DNA of 64,000 nucleotides from UBA1672 sp050633285 (GCA_050633285.1 JBOEGG010000001.1:62001-126000), one strand, 5' to 3'; counted from the stretch's first letter, positions 35,258 through 44,801 are shown. The notes: generated by a model not told the origin, from the sequence alone. Numbers and translations are program-made.

Positions 35258-35596
35258 TTAATCAAGTATTCCAAGAGGATCTTCAGTTACAAGATCGCCA
35301 ATTTGATCGTAAACATTGGCATTTTCTTCCATTTGATCACGGATTGGCTCGTTCTGATCCGCCAAAGTCCTAAAAAACCCTGCTGCATCCTTCAAAAGAC
35401 GGCCTGATAATTCTGCGTGAGATGTACCTTCTAAAGTCCCTTGTGGATCCTGTACAATCAATGCCCCCATCTGTTCAAATACGGTCGCATTCTCGGTCAT
35501 TTGCTCTGTCAAATCAGCATTCTGCGTAGCTAACGTCCGAAAGAACGTTGCCGCGTCAACCAATAGCTTACCCGCTAATTCTGAATGTGTTGGCAT
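35258..35596 (-). CDS. Small protein made of two tandem repeats
   Basis: The 112-residue acidic protein consists of two copies of a unit of about 54 residues. The first runs HSELAGKLLVDAATFFRTLA... to DPQGTL and the second HAELSGRLLKDAAGFFRTLA... to DPLGIL. Shared pieces include LL-x-DAA-x-FFRTLA-x-QN, QM-x-EN and a DPxGxL ending. This indicates an internal duplication of a helical domain. No signal peptide or membrane segment is seen and the function is unknown. An AGAGGA Shine-Dalgarno precedes the ATG at 35596. It lies 103 bases after pheA on the same strand. Confidence 0.65.
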   Translation of the reverse strand: MPTHSELAGKLLVDAATFFRTLATQNADLTEQMTENATVFEQMGALIVQDPQGTLEGTSHAELSGRLLKDAAGFFRTLADQNEPIRDQMEENANVYDQIGDLVTEDPLGILD

Positions 35597-35636
35597 AGAG
35601 TATCCTCTTCTTATAATTCAAATCGCTACAAATCTA

Positions 35637-35659
35637 GCATAGATATAATAGGTCTATGC
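35637..35659. promoter_or_regulatory. Inverted repeat upstream of the two-repeat protein
   Basis: GCATAGA at 35637-35643 and TCTATGC at 35653-35659 form a 7-bp inverted repeat around A+T-rich TATAATAGG, about 40 bases before the gene starting at 35596. It could be an operator over a promoter. No T-run follows, so it is not a terminator. Confidence 0.3.
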
Positions 35660-35699
35660 AAGAGTTAATTTAAAATAAACTCAAACACTTAAAGAAGTG

Positions 35700-36566
35700 T
35701 TACAGCTCTCCAAAGTCCGAAACGTAACTTTTACGAAACGGATGTGCATTATAGGCACCAAGTAACTTAACATCCTTCGCATAAAACCCCAACTCCTCCA
35801 GAGCACGGTTAAAATCACGACTTTCAGGGTGTCCTTCAATATCACAATAAAATCGTGCAGCTTGAAAGTTCTCATCCACATATGACTCCAGCTTCGTCAT
35901 GCTCAACCCATTTGTCGCAAAACCGCCCAATGCCTTATAAAGAGCTGCAGGTATATTACGCACTTCAAATAATAAACTCGTAATCACATCATCTTCTTCT
36001 AAGTCAGGGAAATCAGGCTCCTGCGAAAGGATTAAAAAGCGCGTCACATTATGCTCAACATCTTCAACATCCTTTTTCAAAACATCCAAATCATATATCT
36101 CTGCCGCCAAAGACGACGCAATCGCCGCATGAGCCGGATCATTTTTCTCGGCAATTTCCTTGGCCGCTCCCGCCGTATCGGCATGTACATATGCTTTTGC
36201 ATCCAAAGTTTTCAAAAATTCACGGCATTGCGGAATTGCATGAACATGGCTATGTACATATTTTATATCCTCAATTTTTGTACCTTTGACACCTAAAAGC
36301 ATGTGATTCACAGGCTGAAAATGCTCACCGATAATAAAAAGATCCCCCTGCGGCATAAGGTGATGCACATCTGCCACCCGTCCTGCGATCGTGTTATCTA
36401 CAGGAATCATGGCAAGGTCGGCACGCCCGTCAATAACTGCGCGAAACGCTTCATCAAAAGAATCACAAGGCAATGTTTGCAGGTCTGGAAAAACCGCACG
36501 GCAAGACATATCAGAATAAGCGCCATGCGCACCTTGGAAAGCTATTGATTTATATTTTCGGGTCAT
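35700..36566 (-). CDS. pheA: Prephenate dehydratase
   Basis: PheA converts prephenate to phenylpyruvate in phenylalanine synthesis. The 288-residue stand-alone enzyme has the PDT domain (1-185) with AFQGAHGAYSDMSCRAVFP, AMIPVDNTIAGRV and the TRF motif in NVTRFLILSQ. A C-terminal ACT domain (about 200-280) with a KLES motif allows feedback control by phenylalanine. No chorismate mutase domain is fused. It is divergent from cycM, a common pairing in alphaproteobacteria. Confidence 0.95.
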   Translation of the reverse strand: MTRKYKSIAFQGAHGAYSDMSCRAVFPDLQTLPCDSFDEAFRAVIDGRADLAMIPVDNTIAGRVADVHHLMPQGDLFIIGEHFQPVNHMLLGVKGTKIEDIKYVHSHVHAIPQCREFLKTLDAKAYVHADTAGAAKEIAEKNDPAHAAIASSLAAEIYDLDVLKKDVEDVEHNVTRFLILSQEPDFPDLEEDDVITSLLFEVRNIPAALYKALGGFATNGLSMTKLESYVDENFQAARFYCDIEGHPESRDFNRALEELGFYAKDVKLLGAYNAHPFRKSYVSDFGEL

Positions 36567-36766
36567 AAGACACCTTTCACTTACTTATTTGTCATTTTTT
36601 AGTTGAATGACTATACGCAAACTGTATATCTATGTCGACAAAAGGAAATGAGCTGTTATATTTTATTTAAGTCTTTCTTGACTTCTGTCAAAGAAAACGC
36701 TTTTTAACTTTTGCTACATTATGTGTAGATTTCAGTGATTAATAAAACATATGGTTACAATGATCC

Positions 36767-37399
36767 ATGTCCAGTTTTGAACTTAATAAAATTTTCGCCG
36801 CCATTTTATGTGCAGGTATAACCGTTATGCTCGTCAGCTTTATCGCAGATAAAATTGTCGTAGCTGAATCTCTTGAAAAAGATACCGTTCCAATCGAAGG
36901 CGCGGCAAGTACCGGCGGACACACGAACGCACCAAAGAAACCAAAGATACCTGATCCGATCATGGCTCTTTTAGCCGAGGCAGATATTGCAAAAGGTGCA
37001 AAACTTTCAAAAGTTTGTGCGTCATGCCACTCTTTTGAAAAAGGCGGTGCGACAAAACAAGGGCCAAACCTTTGGAACACCGTAAATAAGGAAAAAGCAG
37101 CAGAAACAGGATTTAAATATTCTGACGGCCTACAAGCTGTCGGTGGTAAATGGGATTACGACTCATTAAACAAATTCCTGACCAAACCAAAGAAATATGC
37201 GCCAGGCACGAAAATGAACTTTGCAGGTCTTAAAAAACCAAAAGATCGTGCCGCTCTCATTGCATGGCTCAGAACAAAATCAGATGCGCCGGTTGCCCTA
37301 CCAACAGAGAACGAAATTGCCGCAGAACAAGCCGCATTCGCTCCTCCTGCTGAAGAAGCACCTACTGAAGAGGCAGCCCCACAAGATGGCCACCACTAA
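36767..37399 (+). CDS. cycM: Membrane-anchored cytochrome c (CycM type)
   Basis: The 210-residue protein has an uncleaved N-terminal membrane anchor (IFAAILCAGITVMLVSFIAD, about residues 9-28), a Pro-rich linker, and a class I cytochrome c domain. The haem site is KVCASCHSF at about 84-92 and the axial Met is in GTKMNFAGL near 147. A Pro/Glu/Ala-rich tail follows. This is the mitochondrial-type CycM layout, which shuttles electrons between the bc1 complex and aa3 oxidase at the periplasmic face. It is divergent from pheA and followed by an intrinsic terminator. Confidence 0.92.
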   Translation: MSSFELNKIFAAILCAGITVMLVSFIADKIVVAESLEKDTVPIEGAASTGGHTNAPKKPKIPDPIMALLAEADIAKGAKLSKVCASCHSFEKGGATKQGPNLWNTVNKEKAAETGFKYSDGLQAVGGKWDYDSLNKFLTKPKKYAPGTKMNFAGLKKPKDRAALIAWLRTKSDAPVALPTENEIAAEQAAFAPPAEEAPTEEAAPQDGHH

Positions 37400-37425
37400 T
37401 AAGATCAGCATGAATTAGAATTAAT

Positions 37426-37453
37426 AAAAGCCGGCCATATGGTCGGCTTTTTC
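37426..37453 (+). terminator. Intrinsic terminator of cycM
   Basis: AAAAGCCGGCC with GGTCGGCTTTTT forms a stem of about 11 bp across CATATG, with a T-run on the plus strand. A run of A on the other side may also let it terminate holC-direction transcripts. Confidence 0.8.
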
Positions 37454-37566
37454 TTTGCTTTCAAAGAACCTTATCGTCAGATAGGCAAATGAATGTGACG
37501 GCTAACGAGGAACAAGGCGTATAAGAGAGACTATATAACGGTGCCACAAGATAAATAAAAGCAGCG

Positions 37567-38016
37567 CTACGCCTTTTTCTCCCAACCGCCGCCATCTCCT
37601 TGCTGCCAATAAGTCACATCAAACTCTTGATCTTTATATAGCTTCCACCTCTGCCGCGCGTCACTCACTGCACTCTCATCAAGCCCATTCAGCATTTCAC
37701 AACACAGCTTAAAATCCCCCTGCATTTCCGAACTTGCCCCCTGACACAAGATCAATACATCGGCTTTGTTCGGGTTCTCATCTTTCTCCGTAATCCAAAT
37801 AGGTTGCTTCTCCGCATTCCCATTTTTACGGCTTCCATGAGGTAAAAAACTATTTGCATCATAAGACCACAAAAAATCATTCACTTGCTCTACCTGCCCC
37901 GCATCCTGACATTTTAAAACAATACGATGCCCGCGCTCCATTGCCTTAGAAAGCAAAAGCGGTAAAACCTGCTGTTCTGATTGGCGTTGTAAATGGTAAA
38001 AACGAACCTCTGTCAT
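37567..38016 (-). CDS. holC: DNA polymerase III subunit chi
   Basis: HolC joins the clamp loader to SSB at the replication fork. The 149-residue protein starts MTEVRFYHLQRQSEQQVLPL with the typical LLSKAMERGHRIVLKC segment, and contains DVLILCQGASSE and a W-rich KLYKDQEFDVTYWQQG end. The family is usually next to pepA; here the KamA-like gene separates them by two bases from holC and 24 from pepA. The start at 38016 is ATG. Confidence 0.88.
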   Translation of the reverse strand: MTEVRFYHLQRQSEQQVLPLLLSKAMERGHRIVLKCQDAGQVEQVNDFLWSYDANSFLPHGSRKNGNAEKQPIWITEKDENPNKADVLILCQGASSEMQGDFKLCCEMLNGLDESAVSDARQRWKLYKDQEFDVTYWQQGDGGGWEKKA

Positions 38017-38018
38017 AC

Positions 38019-39140
38019 CTATTCCTCACCCGTATCTATATAAAGATGAACATCACCCTGATAATCCACCACCTGATAAGTTGCGCCATCCAATCGCGTA
38101 ACATGCCCACTATCAATAGGAATCTTCCCATACCCACCAGGGATATCTAACATATATTTTGGTAAACATAACCCCGACACACGCCCCTGTAAGTCGCGCA
38201 TTATTTCCATTCCACGCTCTAAAGAAACGCGGAAATGCGATGTCCCTTTGGCACGATCCATGTGATGCAAATAATACGGATGGACATGCAGACATGTCAA
38301 TTTCCTAAACAGATTTTCTAACACTTCTGCGTTATCATTAACGTTTTTCAACAAGACTGATTGCGAAAAAAGTGAACACCCAGCCATACGTAATGAAAAA
38401 ATAGAACTCTTAACTTTATCCGATAATTCCTGCGTATGATTTACATGCAAAACTATATGAATTCCCTTAGGTACAGACTTCAATACGGATATAAGCGTAT
38501 CATTTATTTTACCAGGATCTACGATAGGAAGACGTGTATGAATACGAATAACTTCAACATGAGAAATTTTATCAAGCTCTTGCAAAATATAACTCAAACG
38601 ACGCGGCGAAAGAACCAACGGATCACCCCCCGTTAAGATCACTTCCCAGATACTCTTTTGCGCCCTGATATAGTCCAACGCATGTTCAATATCATCATCA
38701 GATAAATGATCTGCACCCGCACCAATCATCTCACGACGAAAACAATATCGGCAATATACCGCACAAACATTCGTAACTTTAAATAAAACACGATCAGGAT
38801 ATCTGTGAACAATCCCACGTACAGGACTGTAAACATCATCCCCTATTGGGTCATTCATTTCATTATTTTGGATTTTCAATTCTTTGACCGACGGAACATA
38901 TTGACGCCCAACAGGATCAGATAAAGCATTCCCCTTATCCGCGATACGCGAATAAACATGCGCACTCACCCCAATGTCATAGCGTGATGCTAAATCCTCA
39001 TGGGCATCCCGATCGCCCTCAAGAACAAGGCCTGCATCAATCAATTGCTTAGGACTACGTAGCCGCCCAAGATCAAAAGAATGCTCATCCGCCTGTTTTT
39101 CACGAGATTCTGAAGTCAAAGAAGATGAACGCGATACCAT
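38019..39140 (-). CDS. KamA-family radical SAM aminomutase
   Basis: The 373-residue protein has the radical SAM cluster motif C-x3-C-x2-C in CAVYCRYCFRREMIG (about residues 127-141), GGDPLVLS as the SAM-binding GGE-like motif, and the PLP Lys in GGYGKIPID near the C-terminus. It matches the lysine 2,3-aminomutase family. The shorter members such as EpmB make beta-lysine for elongation factor P. No efp or epmA gene is in the window, so the substrate is not proven. It lies between pepA and holC and is probably co-transcribed with holC. Confidence 0.85.
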   Translation of the reverse strand: MVSRSSSLTSESREKQADEHSFDLGRLRSPKQLIDAGLVLEGDRDAHEDLASRYDIGVSAHVYSRIADKGNALSDPVGRQYVPSVKELKIQNNEMNDPIGDDVYSPVRGIVHRYPDRVLFKVTNVCAVYCRYCFRREMIGAGADHLSDDDIEHALDYIRAQKSIWEVILTGGDPLVLSPRRLSYILQELDKISHVEVIRIHTRLPIVDPGKINDTLISVLKSVPKGIHIVLHVNHTQELSDKVKSSIFSLRMAGCSLFSQSVLLKNVNDNAEVLENLFRKLTCLHVHPYYLHHMDRAKGTSHFRVSLERGMEIMRDLQGRVSGLCLPKYMLDIPGGYGKIPIDSGHVTRLDGATYQVVDYQGDVHLYIDTGEE

Positions 39141-39164
39141 TATATATAATCTCGAAAATACGTC

Positions 39165-40679
39165 TTACGGACGTTCATAATTATCAGCGACCAATCGATC
39201 AAGAACACGCACACCAAAACCAGTACCGTATTTAGGCGTCACATCTTTATCAGACTTAATCCACGCCGTACCTGCAATATCCATATGCGCCCATGGCGTA
39301 TCACCCTCAATAAAGTGCCACAAGAAACCAGCAGCCGTACACGCGCCTGCCCAACGACCTGACTTCGCCATATTCTGGGTATCAGAAATCGTGCCTTCCA
39401 TATCTTTTTTCCAGACTTCATCTAACGGCATACGCCATAGCTTCTCATCCGTATCCATACCGGCACGCTCCATTTGCTCCCACAAAGCCTTATCAGTAAC
39501 AAACGTGCCACAATATTCATGCCCCAGCGCCATCACCATCGCACCTGTCAACGTCGCCAAATCAATAATAATGCTCGGCTTATAAACATCCTGCACATAC
39601 GATAACGCATCTGCCAAGACAAGACGCCCCTCCGCATCAGTATTTAAAACCTCAATCGTTTTCCCTGCATATGATGTAATAATATCCGCTGGACGATATG
39701 CACGCGCAGAAGGCATATTTTCAACCAAGCCAACAATCGCAACCACATTCACCTTCGCCTTACGTAGCGCAAGAGACTTCATCAAACCAACAACCGCGGC
39801 AGAGCCCCCCATATCCATTTTCATGTCTTCCATGCCTGCGCCCGGTTTCAAAGAGATACCACCAGTATCAAAAGTCACCCCTTTACCAACAAAGGCAAGC
39901 GGCGCATCAGTTGCCTGCTTATCGCCTTTCCAACGCATAATAACCATACGCGGCGCATTATCAGACCCCTGCCCAACGGCAAGCAACGCACCCATACCCA
40001 ACTTACGCATTTTCTTTTCATCGAAAATCTCAACATCAACGCCCAAAGGCTTCAATTGCTCCTTAATACGCTTGGCATAAATATCAGGGTAAAGCTCATT
40101 CGGCGGCTCATTCACAAGATCACGCGCAAGGAACACGCCTTCACACACACTTGCTTGCGCACCATAGAGCTCAATTGCAACGTCACTTTCAAATAATACA
40201 AAATGCGCATCTTTTAACTCAACTTTTTGATCCGCATCATCTTCTTTATGCGTCTTATAACGATCAAACGAATAAGAACGTAAATTCATACCAACAGCCA
40301 TATGAGCCGCAATTTCACCGCTATTGCGTAAATCATTATCAACATAAAACTCAAGCGTCTCTATTTTCTTGGACTGTAATGCTTCACATAATTTACCGCC
40401 CAACTTCTCCGCTTTTTGCGTATTAAGCGTGCTCTTATCTCCACACCCAAGCAAAATAGCATAAGGATACGGAGAATCCTCCGGCAACATCAAAACTTCA
40501 ATCTGCCCGAATTTCCCATGAAAACTTTTGCTTTTCTCCAAAACATGGTCTACAAAACCATGGAATTCATAGTTCAAAGCACTAACTGACGGACTAGGCT
40601 CTTTATTTTCATTGAAGCACATAACAGCGGCTTCGGCATTTTTATAGGGGGCTTTTGAAAATGAGATATTCACAGTCAT
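39165..40679 (-). CDS. pepA: Leucyl aminopeptidase
   Basis: PepA removes N-terminal residues from peptides using two metal ions. The 504-residue protein has the M17 signature NTDAEGRLVLADAL near 348, the metal site GKGVTFDTGGISLKPG near 265 with Lys and Asp ligands, and MKMDMGGSAAVVG. The N-terminal Macro-like domain covers about 1-170. PepA also binds DNA in E. coli. It is divergent from lptF; the 99-base gap holds both promoters. The length is normal. Confidence 0.96.
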   Translation of the reverse strand: MTVNISFSKAPYKNAEAAVMCFNENKEPSPSVSALNYEFHGFVDHVLEKSKSFHGKFGQIEVLMLPEDSPYPYAILLGCGDKSTLNTQKAEKLGGKLCEALQSKKIETLEFYVDNDLRNSGEIAAHMAVGMNLRSYSFDRYKTHKEDDADQKVELKDAHFVLFESDVAIELYGAQASVCEGVFLARDLVNEPPNELYPDIYAKRIKEQLKPLGVDVEIFDEKKMRKLGMGALLAVGQGSDNAPRMVIMRWKGDKQATDAPLAFVGKGVTFDTGGISLKPGAGMEDMKMDMGGSAAVVGLMKSLALRKAKVNVVAIVGLVENMPSARAYRPADIITSYAGKTIEVLNTDAEGRLVLADALSYVQDVYKPSIIIDLATLTGAMVMALGHEYCGTFVTDKALWEQMERAGMDTDEKLWRMPLDEVWKKDMEGTISDTQNMAKSGRWAGACTAAGFLWHFIEGDTPWAHMDIAGTAWIKSDKDVTPKYGTGFGVRVLDRLVADNYERP

Positions 40680-40778
40680 TCTGTTGTCCTCGAAAGCTTA
40701 AGAATTAAGGGTCGCAATAGTGCATAAGCATAGTATAAGCTTTTAGCAGGAAATGGCTAGCAGGAACGCCCAAAAAAT

Positions 40779-41912
40779 ATGAACATTTTTAATTCATATC
40801 TGTTTAGAAATTTATTCATCGCAACATTGTTTGTTGCGTTTACACTAACCTTCGTCATTTTTCTGACCCAATCTTTACGTTTTTTGGAAATCGTGATAAA
40901 CGCCGGATCATCCGGGCGTGTTTTTGTTATCCTGACAGGACTGGCATTACCACGCTTCTTTGAAATTATCCTCCCCCTATCCGTGATGGCATCAACATTG
41001 TTCATTTACAATAAAATGACAATTGATTCAGAGCTCATCGCCATGCGTGCAACAGGACATTCTTCGTTTGCCTTGGCACTACCAGCGATCATATTAGGTC
41101 TTCTGGTTTCCATCATGTTATGGGGCATTACAATGTGGGTTGCCCCCTCATCCCTTGCCAAAATGCAAAGCATGCGCCAAGAACTCAAAGCTGAATTCTC
41201 AAGTTTCATTTTTAGAGAAGGTATCTTCAATTCAGTTGGAAAGGGCTTAACCGTCTATATCCGTGACCGCACACAAAAAGGCGAATTATCCGGCCTTATG
41301 ATATACGATACACGCGACACAACCAAACTTCCCTCCACTGTATTGGCAAAGCGCGGCATTATCGTCGCAAATGAAGAAGGGCATCAGGTCATTGTTTACA
41401 ACGGATCACGCCAAGAATATAATCCCAAAACCAAAATTCTACAAAAACTAGCCTTCGACCGGTACACAATCGACTTACCCGAAGGCGAATCAGTCAGGCA
41501 AAGATGGGCAGAACCTGATGAAAGAACAATTATAGAATTATTAAATCCCGACCCGAACAATAAACGAGATATTGAAAGCCTACGTACATTCAAAGTCGAA
41601 ATTCACAGACGCCTGACAAGCCCATTACTTGCCCTGACATTTCCACTGATCGCATTAAGTGCCCTCCTTTTGGGCCCCGTAGATAGAAAAGGGCAAACAT
41701 ATAAAATTGCAATTGCCCTTATTGCGATTATGATTATTCAAAGCTTATTCCTCACCTCATATAACTTTGCCCGCAAAAATGATATTGGTGTCATTTTAAT
41801 GTATATACTCACCTTTATGCCCATACTCTTATGCCTATTTTCATTAAGCCCATACAGCGAAGAGCTACGCCGTAACCTCTTTTATTCTAAAAAAGAAGAG
41901 GTCACGCCATGA
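40779..41912 (+). CDS. lptF: LPS export permease LptF
   Basis: LptF is one of the two membrane subunits of LptB2FG, extracting LPS from the inner membrane. The 377-residue protein starts MNIFNSYLFRNLFIATLFVA and has six membrane segments (about 15-35, 50-75, 95-120 and three after 270) around a periplasmic jellyroll (about 130-260). The coupling segment ELIAMRATG after the second helix contacts LptB. Its stop overlaps the lptG start (ATGA). Naming of LptF versus LptG follows gene order. Confidence 0.92.
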   Translation: MNIFNSYLFRNLFIATLFVAFTLTFVIFLTQSLRFLEIVINAGSSGRVFVILTGLALPRFFEIILPLSVMASTLFIYNKMTIDSELIAMRATGHSSFALALPAIILGLLVSIMLWGITMWVAPSSLAKMQSMRQELKAEFSSFIFREGIFNSVGKGLTVYIRDRTQKGELSGLMIYDTRDTTKLPSTVLAKRGIIVANEEGHQVIVYNGSRQEYNPKTKILQKLAFDRYTIDLPEGESVRQRWAEPDERTIIELLNPDPNNKRDIESLRTFKVEIHRRLTSPLLALTFPLIALSALLLGPVDRKGQTYKIAIALIAIMIIQSLFLTSYNFARKNDIGVILMYILTFMPILLCLFSLSPYSEELRRNLFYSKKEEVTP

Positions 41913-43054
41913 GAATCACATCAACATTAAGCCTCTATTTGGCAAAACGTTACGCATTAAACTTATTTATATTGCTCTTCGCTTTACTCGCCATCATTTA
42001 TCTGTTCGACACCGTTGAACTTATCCGCCGCGCCAGTAAGTACGACATCCCCTTGTCTTTAATTTTACAAATGGGGATACTAAAATTACCGGAAGTCGGA
42101 CAAACACTTTTTCCATTCGCAATATTATTCAGTGCAATGTTTACATTCTGGCAACTCACCCGTCGGTACGAATTAATTGTGGTGCGTGCATCCGGCTTTT
42201 CAATTTGGCAATTCCTCTCCCCGATTATCTTTGTCGGAATATTACTTGGCGTCTTACACATGACCGTTATAAACCCGATCGGAGCGGTCTTTATCAGTAA
42301 GTTTGAAGATCTGGAGCGCACATATCTAAAACGTGAAAAAAATCAAATCGCCGTTTTCCAAGAGGGGCTATGGCTTAGACAGCCTGTCTTAATTCAGGCA
42401 GAAACCTCCCTCCTAGAAGCAGAAATAAAACCTCAAAACCTCGTCAGTGGATACGTCATCCTACATGCAAAAAAAATCGAGCAGCCTGATTGGGTATTAA
42501 AAGATATAACGGCACTCTACTTCAAAGATAACAATGAGTTTCTTCAACGAATTGACGCAAAATCAGCAACATTAGACAATCAATCTTGGCATATGCGTGA
42601 CGTGATCATTCATAAGAAAGACAATCAAAAAGCAAAAGAACAGACATATGTTTTACCAACCACTCTAACCGCCAACGATATCGAAGAGAGCTTCTCTTCC
42701 CCTGAAAGCATGTCTTTTTGGAAGCTTCCTGCCTATATTAAGACACTGGAACAAACCGGATTTGATGCCTCACGCCTAAAGGTTCACTATCATAGCCTCT
42801 TGTCTCAACCACTTATGTTCACTGCAATGATTTTATTGGCTGCCGCTGTTTCTATGCGCCCCCCCAGATCCAAAGGAACCTTTCTAATGATTGTTGCTGG
42901 TATCTTTATCGGCTTCATGATTTTTTTCTTCTCAAGCTTCTTACAAGCTCTAGGAGCATCACAACAAATCCCCGTAAGTTTAGCCGCATGGTCGCCTGCA
43001 CTTATTTCATTTTTATTAGGTTTATCTGTCATGATGAACATGGAAGACGGCTAA
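41909..43054 (+). CDS. lptG: LPS export permease LptG
   Basis: The 381-residue protein is the partner of LptF. It has the MRITSTLSLYLAKRYALNLF start, FDTVELIRRASKYD, the second-helix FPFAILFSAMFTFWQLTRRYELIVVRASG with the coupling motif, a periplasmic jellyroll (about 150-260) and three C-terminal helices. The 4-base overlap with lptF means coupled translation and stoichiometric synthesis. A 125-base gap separates it from mlaA. It completes the set of LPS transport genes in this window (lptA, B, C, F, G); lptD and lptE are not present. Confidence 0.93.
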   Translation: MRITSTLSLYLAKRYALNLFILLFALLAIIYLFDTVELIRRASKYDIPLSLILQMGILKLPEVGQTLFPFAILFSAMFTFWQLTRRYELIVVRASGFSIWQFLSPIIFVGILLGVLHMTVINPIGAVFISKFEDLERTYLKREKNQIAVFQEGLWLRQPVLIQAETSLLEAEIKPQNLVSGYVILHAKKIEQPDWVLKDITALYFKDNNEFLQRIDAKSATLDNQSWHMRDVIIHKKDNQKAKEQTYVLPTTLTANDIEESFSSPESMSFWKLPAYIKTLEQTGFDASRLKVHYHSLLSQPLMFTAMILLAAAVSMRPPRSKGTFLMIVAGIFIGFMIFFFSSFLQALGASQQIPVSLAAWSPALISFLLGLSVMMNMEDG

Positions 43055-43179
43055 AAAGAAGAAATACACATCTTTTTTATTGTATTTGCATTAACCAATT
43101 GATAATCAAATGATGATATCTAGAATATAAGTGTTTTCTGCGTGCTGTTTCTTCTGCGATTTTTTTTAGGATTTTTATT

Positions 43180-43992
43180 ATGGGCTTTATGAATACAAAA
43201 CCACTAGCAAAGCAAAATTCACCGTTGGCTAAGCTATCCATCTTATCATGCATGCTAGTATCAACTCTTGCATTATCATCATGCGCAAGTTTCCATGATA
43301 ATGAAATTCGTGAAGCAGGCATAATTATTCAAGACCCGTTTGAAGAACAAAACAGACGCGTCATGGCTTTTAACCAAGCCGTTGACAATACAATCATTCA
43401 CCCAACTGTTCGCGGATATCGCGCAATTGTGCCAAAGCCCGCCAGAAGTGGTATTCGTAACTTTCTACGAAACCTAAAAAGCCCGCTCACAATCGCAAAC
43501 CAATTGCTTCAAGGCGATATAGAAGGAACAAAGAACGCAGTTCTACGTACCGTTATTAATACCTCTGTCGGTTTTGGTGGTGTATTTGACGTTGCCGGAT
43601 ATGAGGGCATCGAATACGAACAAGAAGACTTCGGTCAAACACTCGCTGTATGGGGTGTTGAACCCGGTCCTTATATCGTGGCACCATTCATTGGTCCATC
43701 ATCTTTACGTGATTACACAGGATATTTTATTGACGGAGCGGCAGACCCTCTACGTTGGTACATGTTCAATATTGACCGTGAACTCCTCTACACTGGTAAA
43801 TTTGCCGCCGAATACTTGGACATAAGAGATTCGTTAATGGATACATTGGTTGAACTAGAGGCAAGCACCTTTGATTACTACGCCGCAACACGCAGCACAT
43901 ATTATCAACACCGTGCGGCGCTGGTAAATGATCAAAAAGGAACGGCGCAGTCCACTATTCCTGCTATCCCAGAGTATGATGACGATTTCTAA
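43180..43992 (+). CDS. mlaA: Phospholipid-asymmetry lipoprotein MlaA (VacJ)
   Basis: MlaA sits in the outer membrane and removes phospholipids from its outer leaflet. The 270-residue protein has a lipoprotein signal ending LALSSCASF, then the family signatures DPFEEQNRRVMAFNQAVD, FLRNLKSPLTIANQLLQGD, FGQTLAVWGVEPGPYIVAPF and PSSLRDYTGYFID. The first 20 residues before the hydrophobic core are longer than usual; a later start is possible. The next gene encodes the periplasmic Mla partner, so the two likely form a unit. The mlaBDEF genes are not in view. Confidence 0.94.
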   Translation: MGFMNTKPLAKQNSPLAKLSILSCMLVSTLALSSCASFHDNEIREAGIIIQDPFEEQNRRVMAFNQAVDNTIIHPTVRGYRAIVPKPARSGIRNFLRNLKSPLTIANQLLQGDIEGTKNAVLRTVINTSVGFGGVFDVAGYEGIEYEQEDFGQTLAVWGVEPGPYIVAPFIGPSSLRDYTGYFIDGAADPLRWYMFNIDRELLYTGKFAAEYLDIRDSLMDTLVELEASTFDYYAATRSTYYQHRAALVNDQKGTAQSTIPAIPEYDDDF

Positions 43993-44080
43993 AACTTTAC
44001 GTATCTTACCTTGTGTAAGCTACGAATAAGATATTATATAGATTATTCTGAATAATGCGTATTTTTAAGGAGAGTATCTC

Positions 44081-44740
44081 GTGCACTATAATCATTTAGC
44101 CTTATCTCTTGGGGTTATTATCTCACTGGGAAGTGCAACATCTTCGTACGCCTTAACACCATCTACTCAAATTGAACATAAAGCGTCACACCTCCATTTC
44201 ATTGGGAATGAAAAATTTGAGGAGTCTGCTAAAACTTTTATATCCAATTTAGCTGATCAAGGGATTGGATTTCTTGAAGATCAGGATTTATCAAAAGATA
44301 AACGCGAAAAAGAATTCCGAAATCTCCTAAAAAACAATTTCGATATGAAGACAATTGGCCGTTTCGCCCTTGGGCGCTACTGGAAAGTCAGTACAAAAAC
44401 AGAGCGTAAAGAATACCTCTCTCTTTTTGAAAACATGATAGTAGAAGTATATGCACGCCGTTTCAGTGAATATAACGGCCAAAAACTCGACATTACATCT
44501 GCTCGTTTAGAAGGAAAAGCAGACGCATTAGTCTCTTCAAAAATTGTCCAATCACAAGGGCCAAAGATTGACGTCGATTGGCGTGTTCGTAAAAAGAAAA
44601 ACGGCAAGCTTAAAGTTATCGATATCATGGTTGAGGGCGTCAGTATGTCCCTCACACAGCGCTCCGACTTCGCATCGGTTATACAACGTGGTGGTGGTAA
44701 GGTTGACGTACTCCTAACACACCTACGTGGCACAGAATAA
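44081..44740 (+). CDS. MlaC-type phospholipid-binding protein (Ttg2D family)
   Basis: The 219-residue periplasmic protein begins at a GTG codon with a good Shine-Dalgarno (AAGGAG at 44068-44073). It has a signal peptide (LALSLGVIISLGSATSSYA) and the MlaC/Ttg2 fold with KEFRNLLKNNFDMKTIGRFALGRYW, LFENMIVEVYARRFSEY, VDWRVRKKKNGKLKVID and MVEGVSMSLTQRSDFASVI. MlaC shuttles phospholipids between MlaA and the inner-membrane MlaFEDB complex. Its position 88 bases after mlaA supports this role. Confidence 0.9.
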   Translation: MHYNHLALSLGVIISLGSATSSYALTPSTQIEHKASHLHFIGNEKFEESAKTFISNLADQGIGFLEDQDLSKDKREKEFRNLLKNNFDMKTIGRFALGRYWKVSTKTERKEYLSLFENMIVEVYARRFSEYNGQKLDITSARLEGKADALVSSKIVQSQGPKIDVDWRVRKKKNGKLKVIDIMVEGVSMSLTQRSDFASVIQRGGGKVDVLLTHLRGTE

Positions 44741-44766
44741 TCATTCCACTCTCTTCTTATCGCTCA

Positions 44767-44801
44767 TAAAAAAGTACAACATAGAACGACCTATGTTGTA
44801 C
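44767..44801 (-). terminator. Intrinsic terminator of the DotA/TraY operon
   Basis: GTACAACATAG at 44774-44784 and CTATGTTGTAC at 44791-44801 form a perfect 11-bp stem with a 6-base loop. On the minus strand six T follow (44768-44773). It lies about 50 bases after the stop at 44850. Confidence 0.85.

Noticed and set aside
43993..44060. Terminator after mlaA
   Set aside because: There is an imperfect hairpin (CGTATCTTAC/GTAAGCTACG), but no T-run follows; read-through to the mlaC-like gene is expected.
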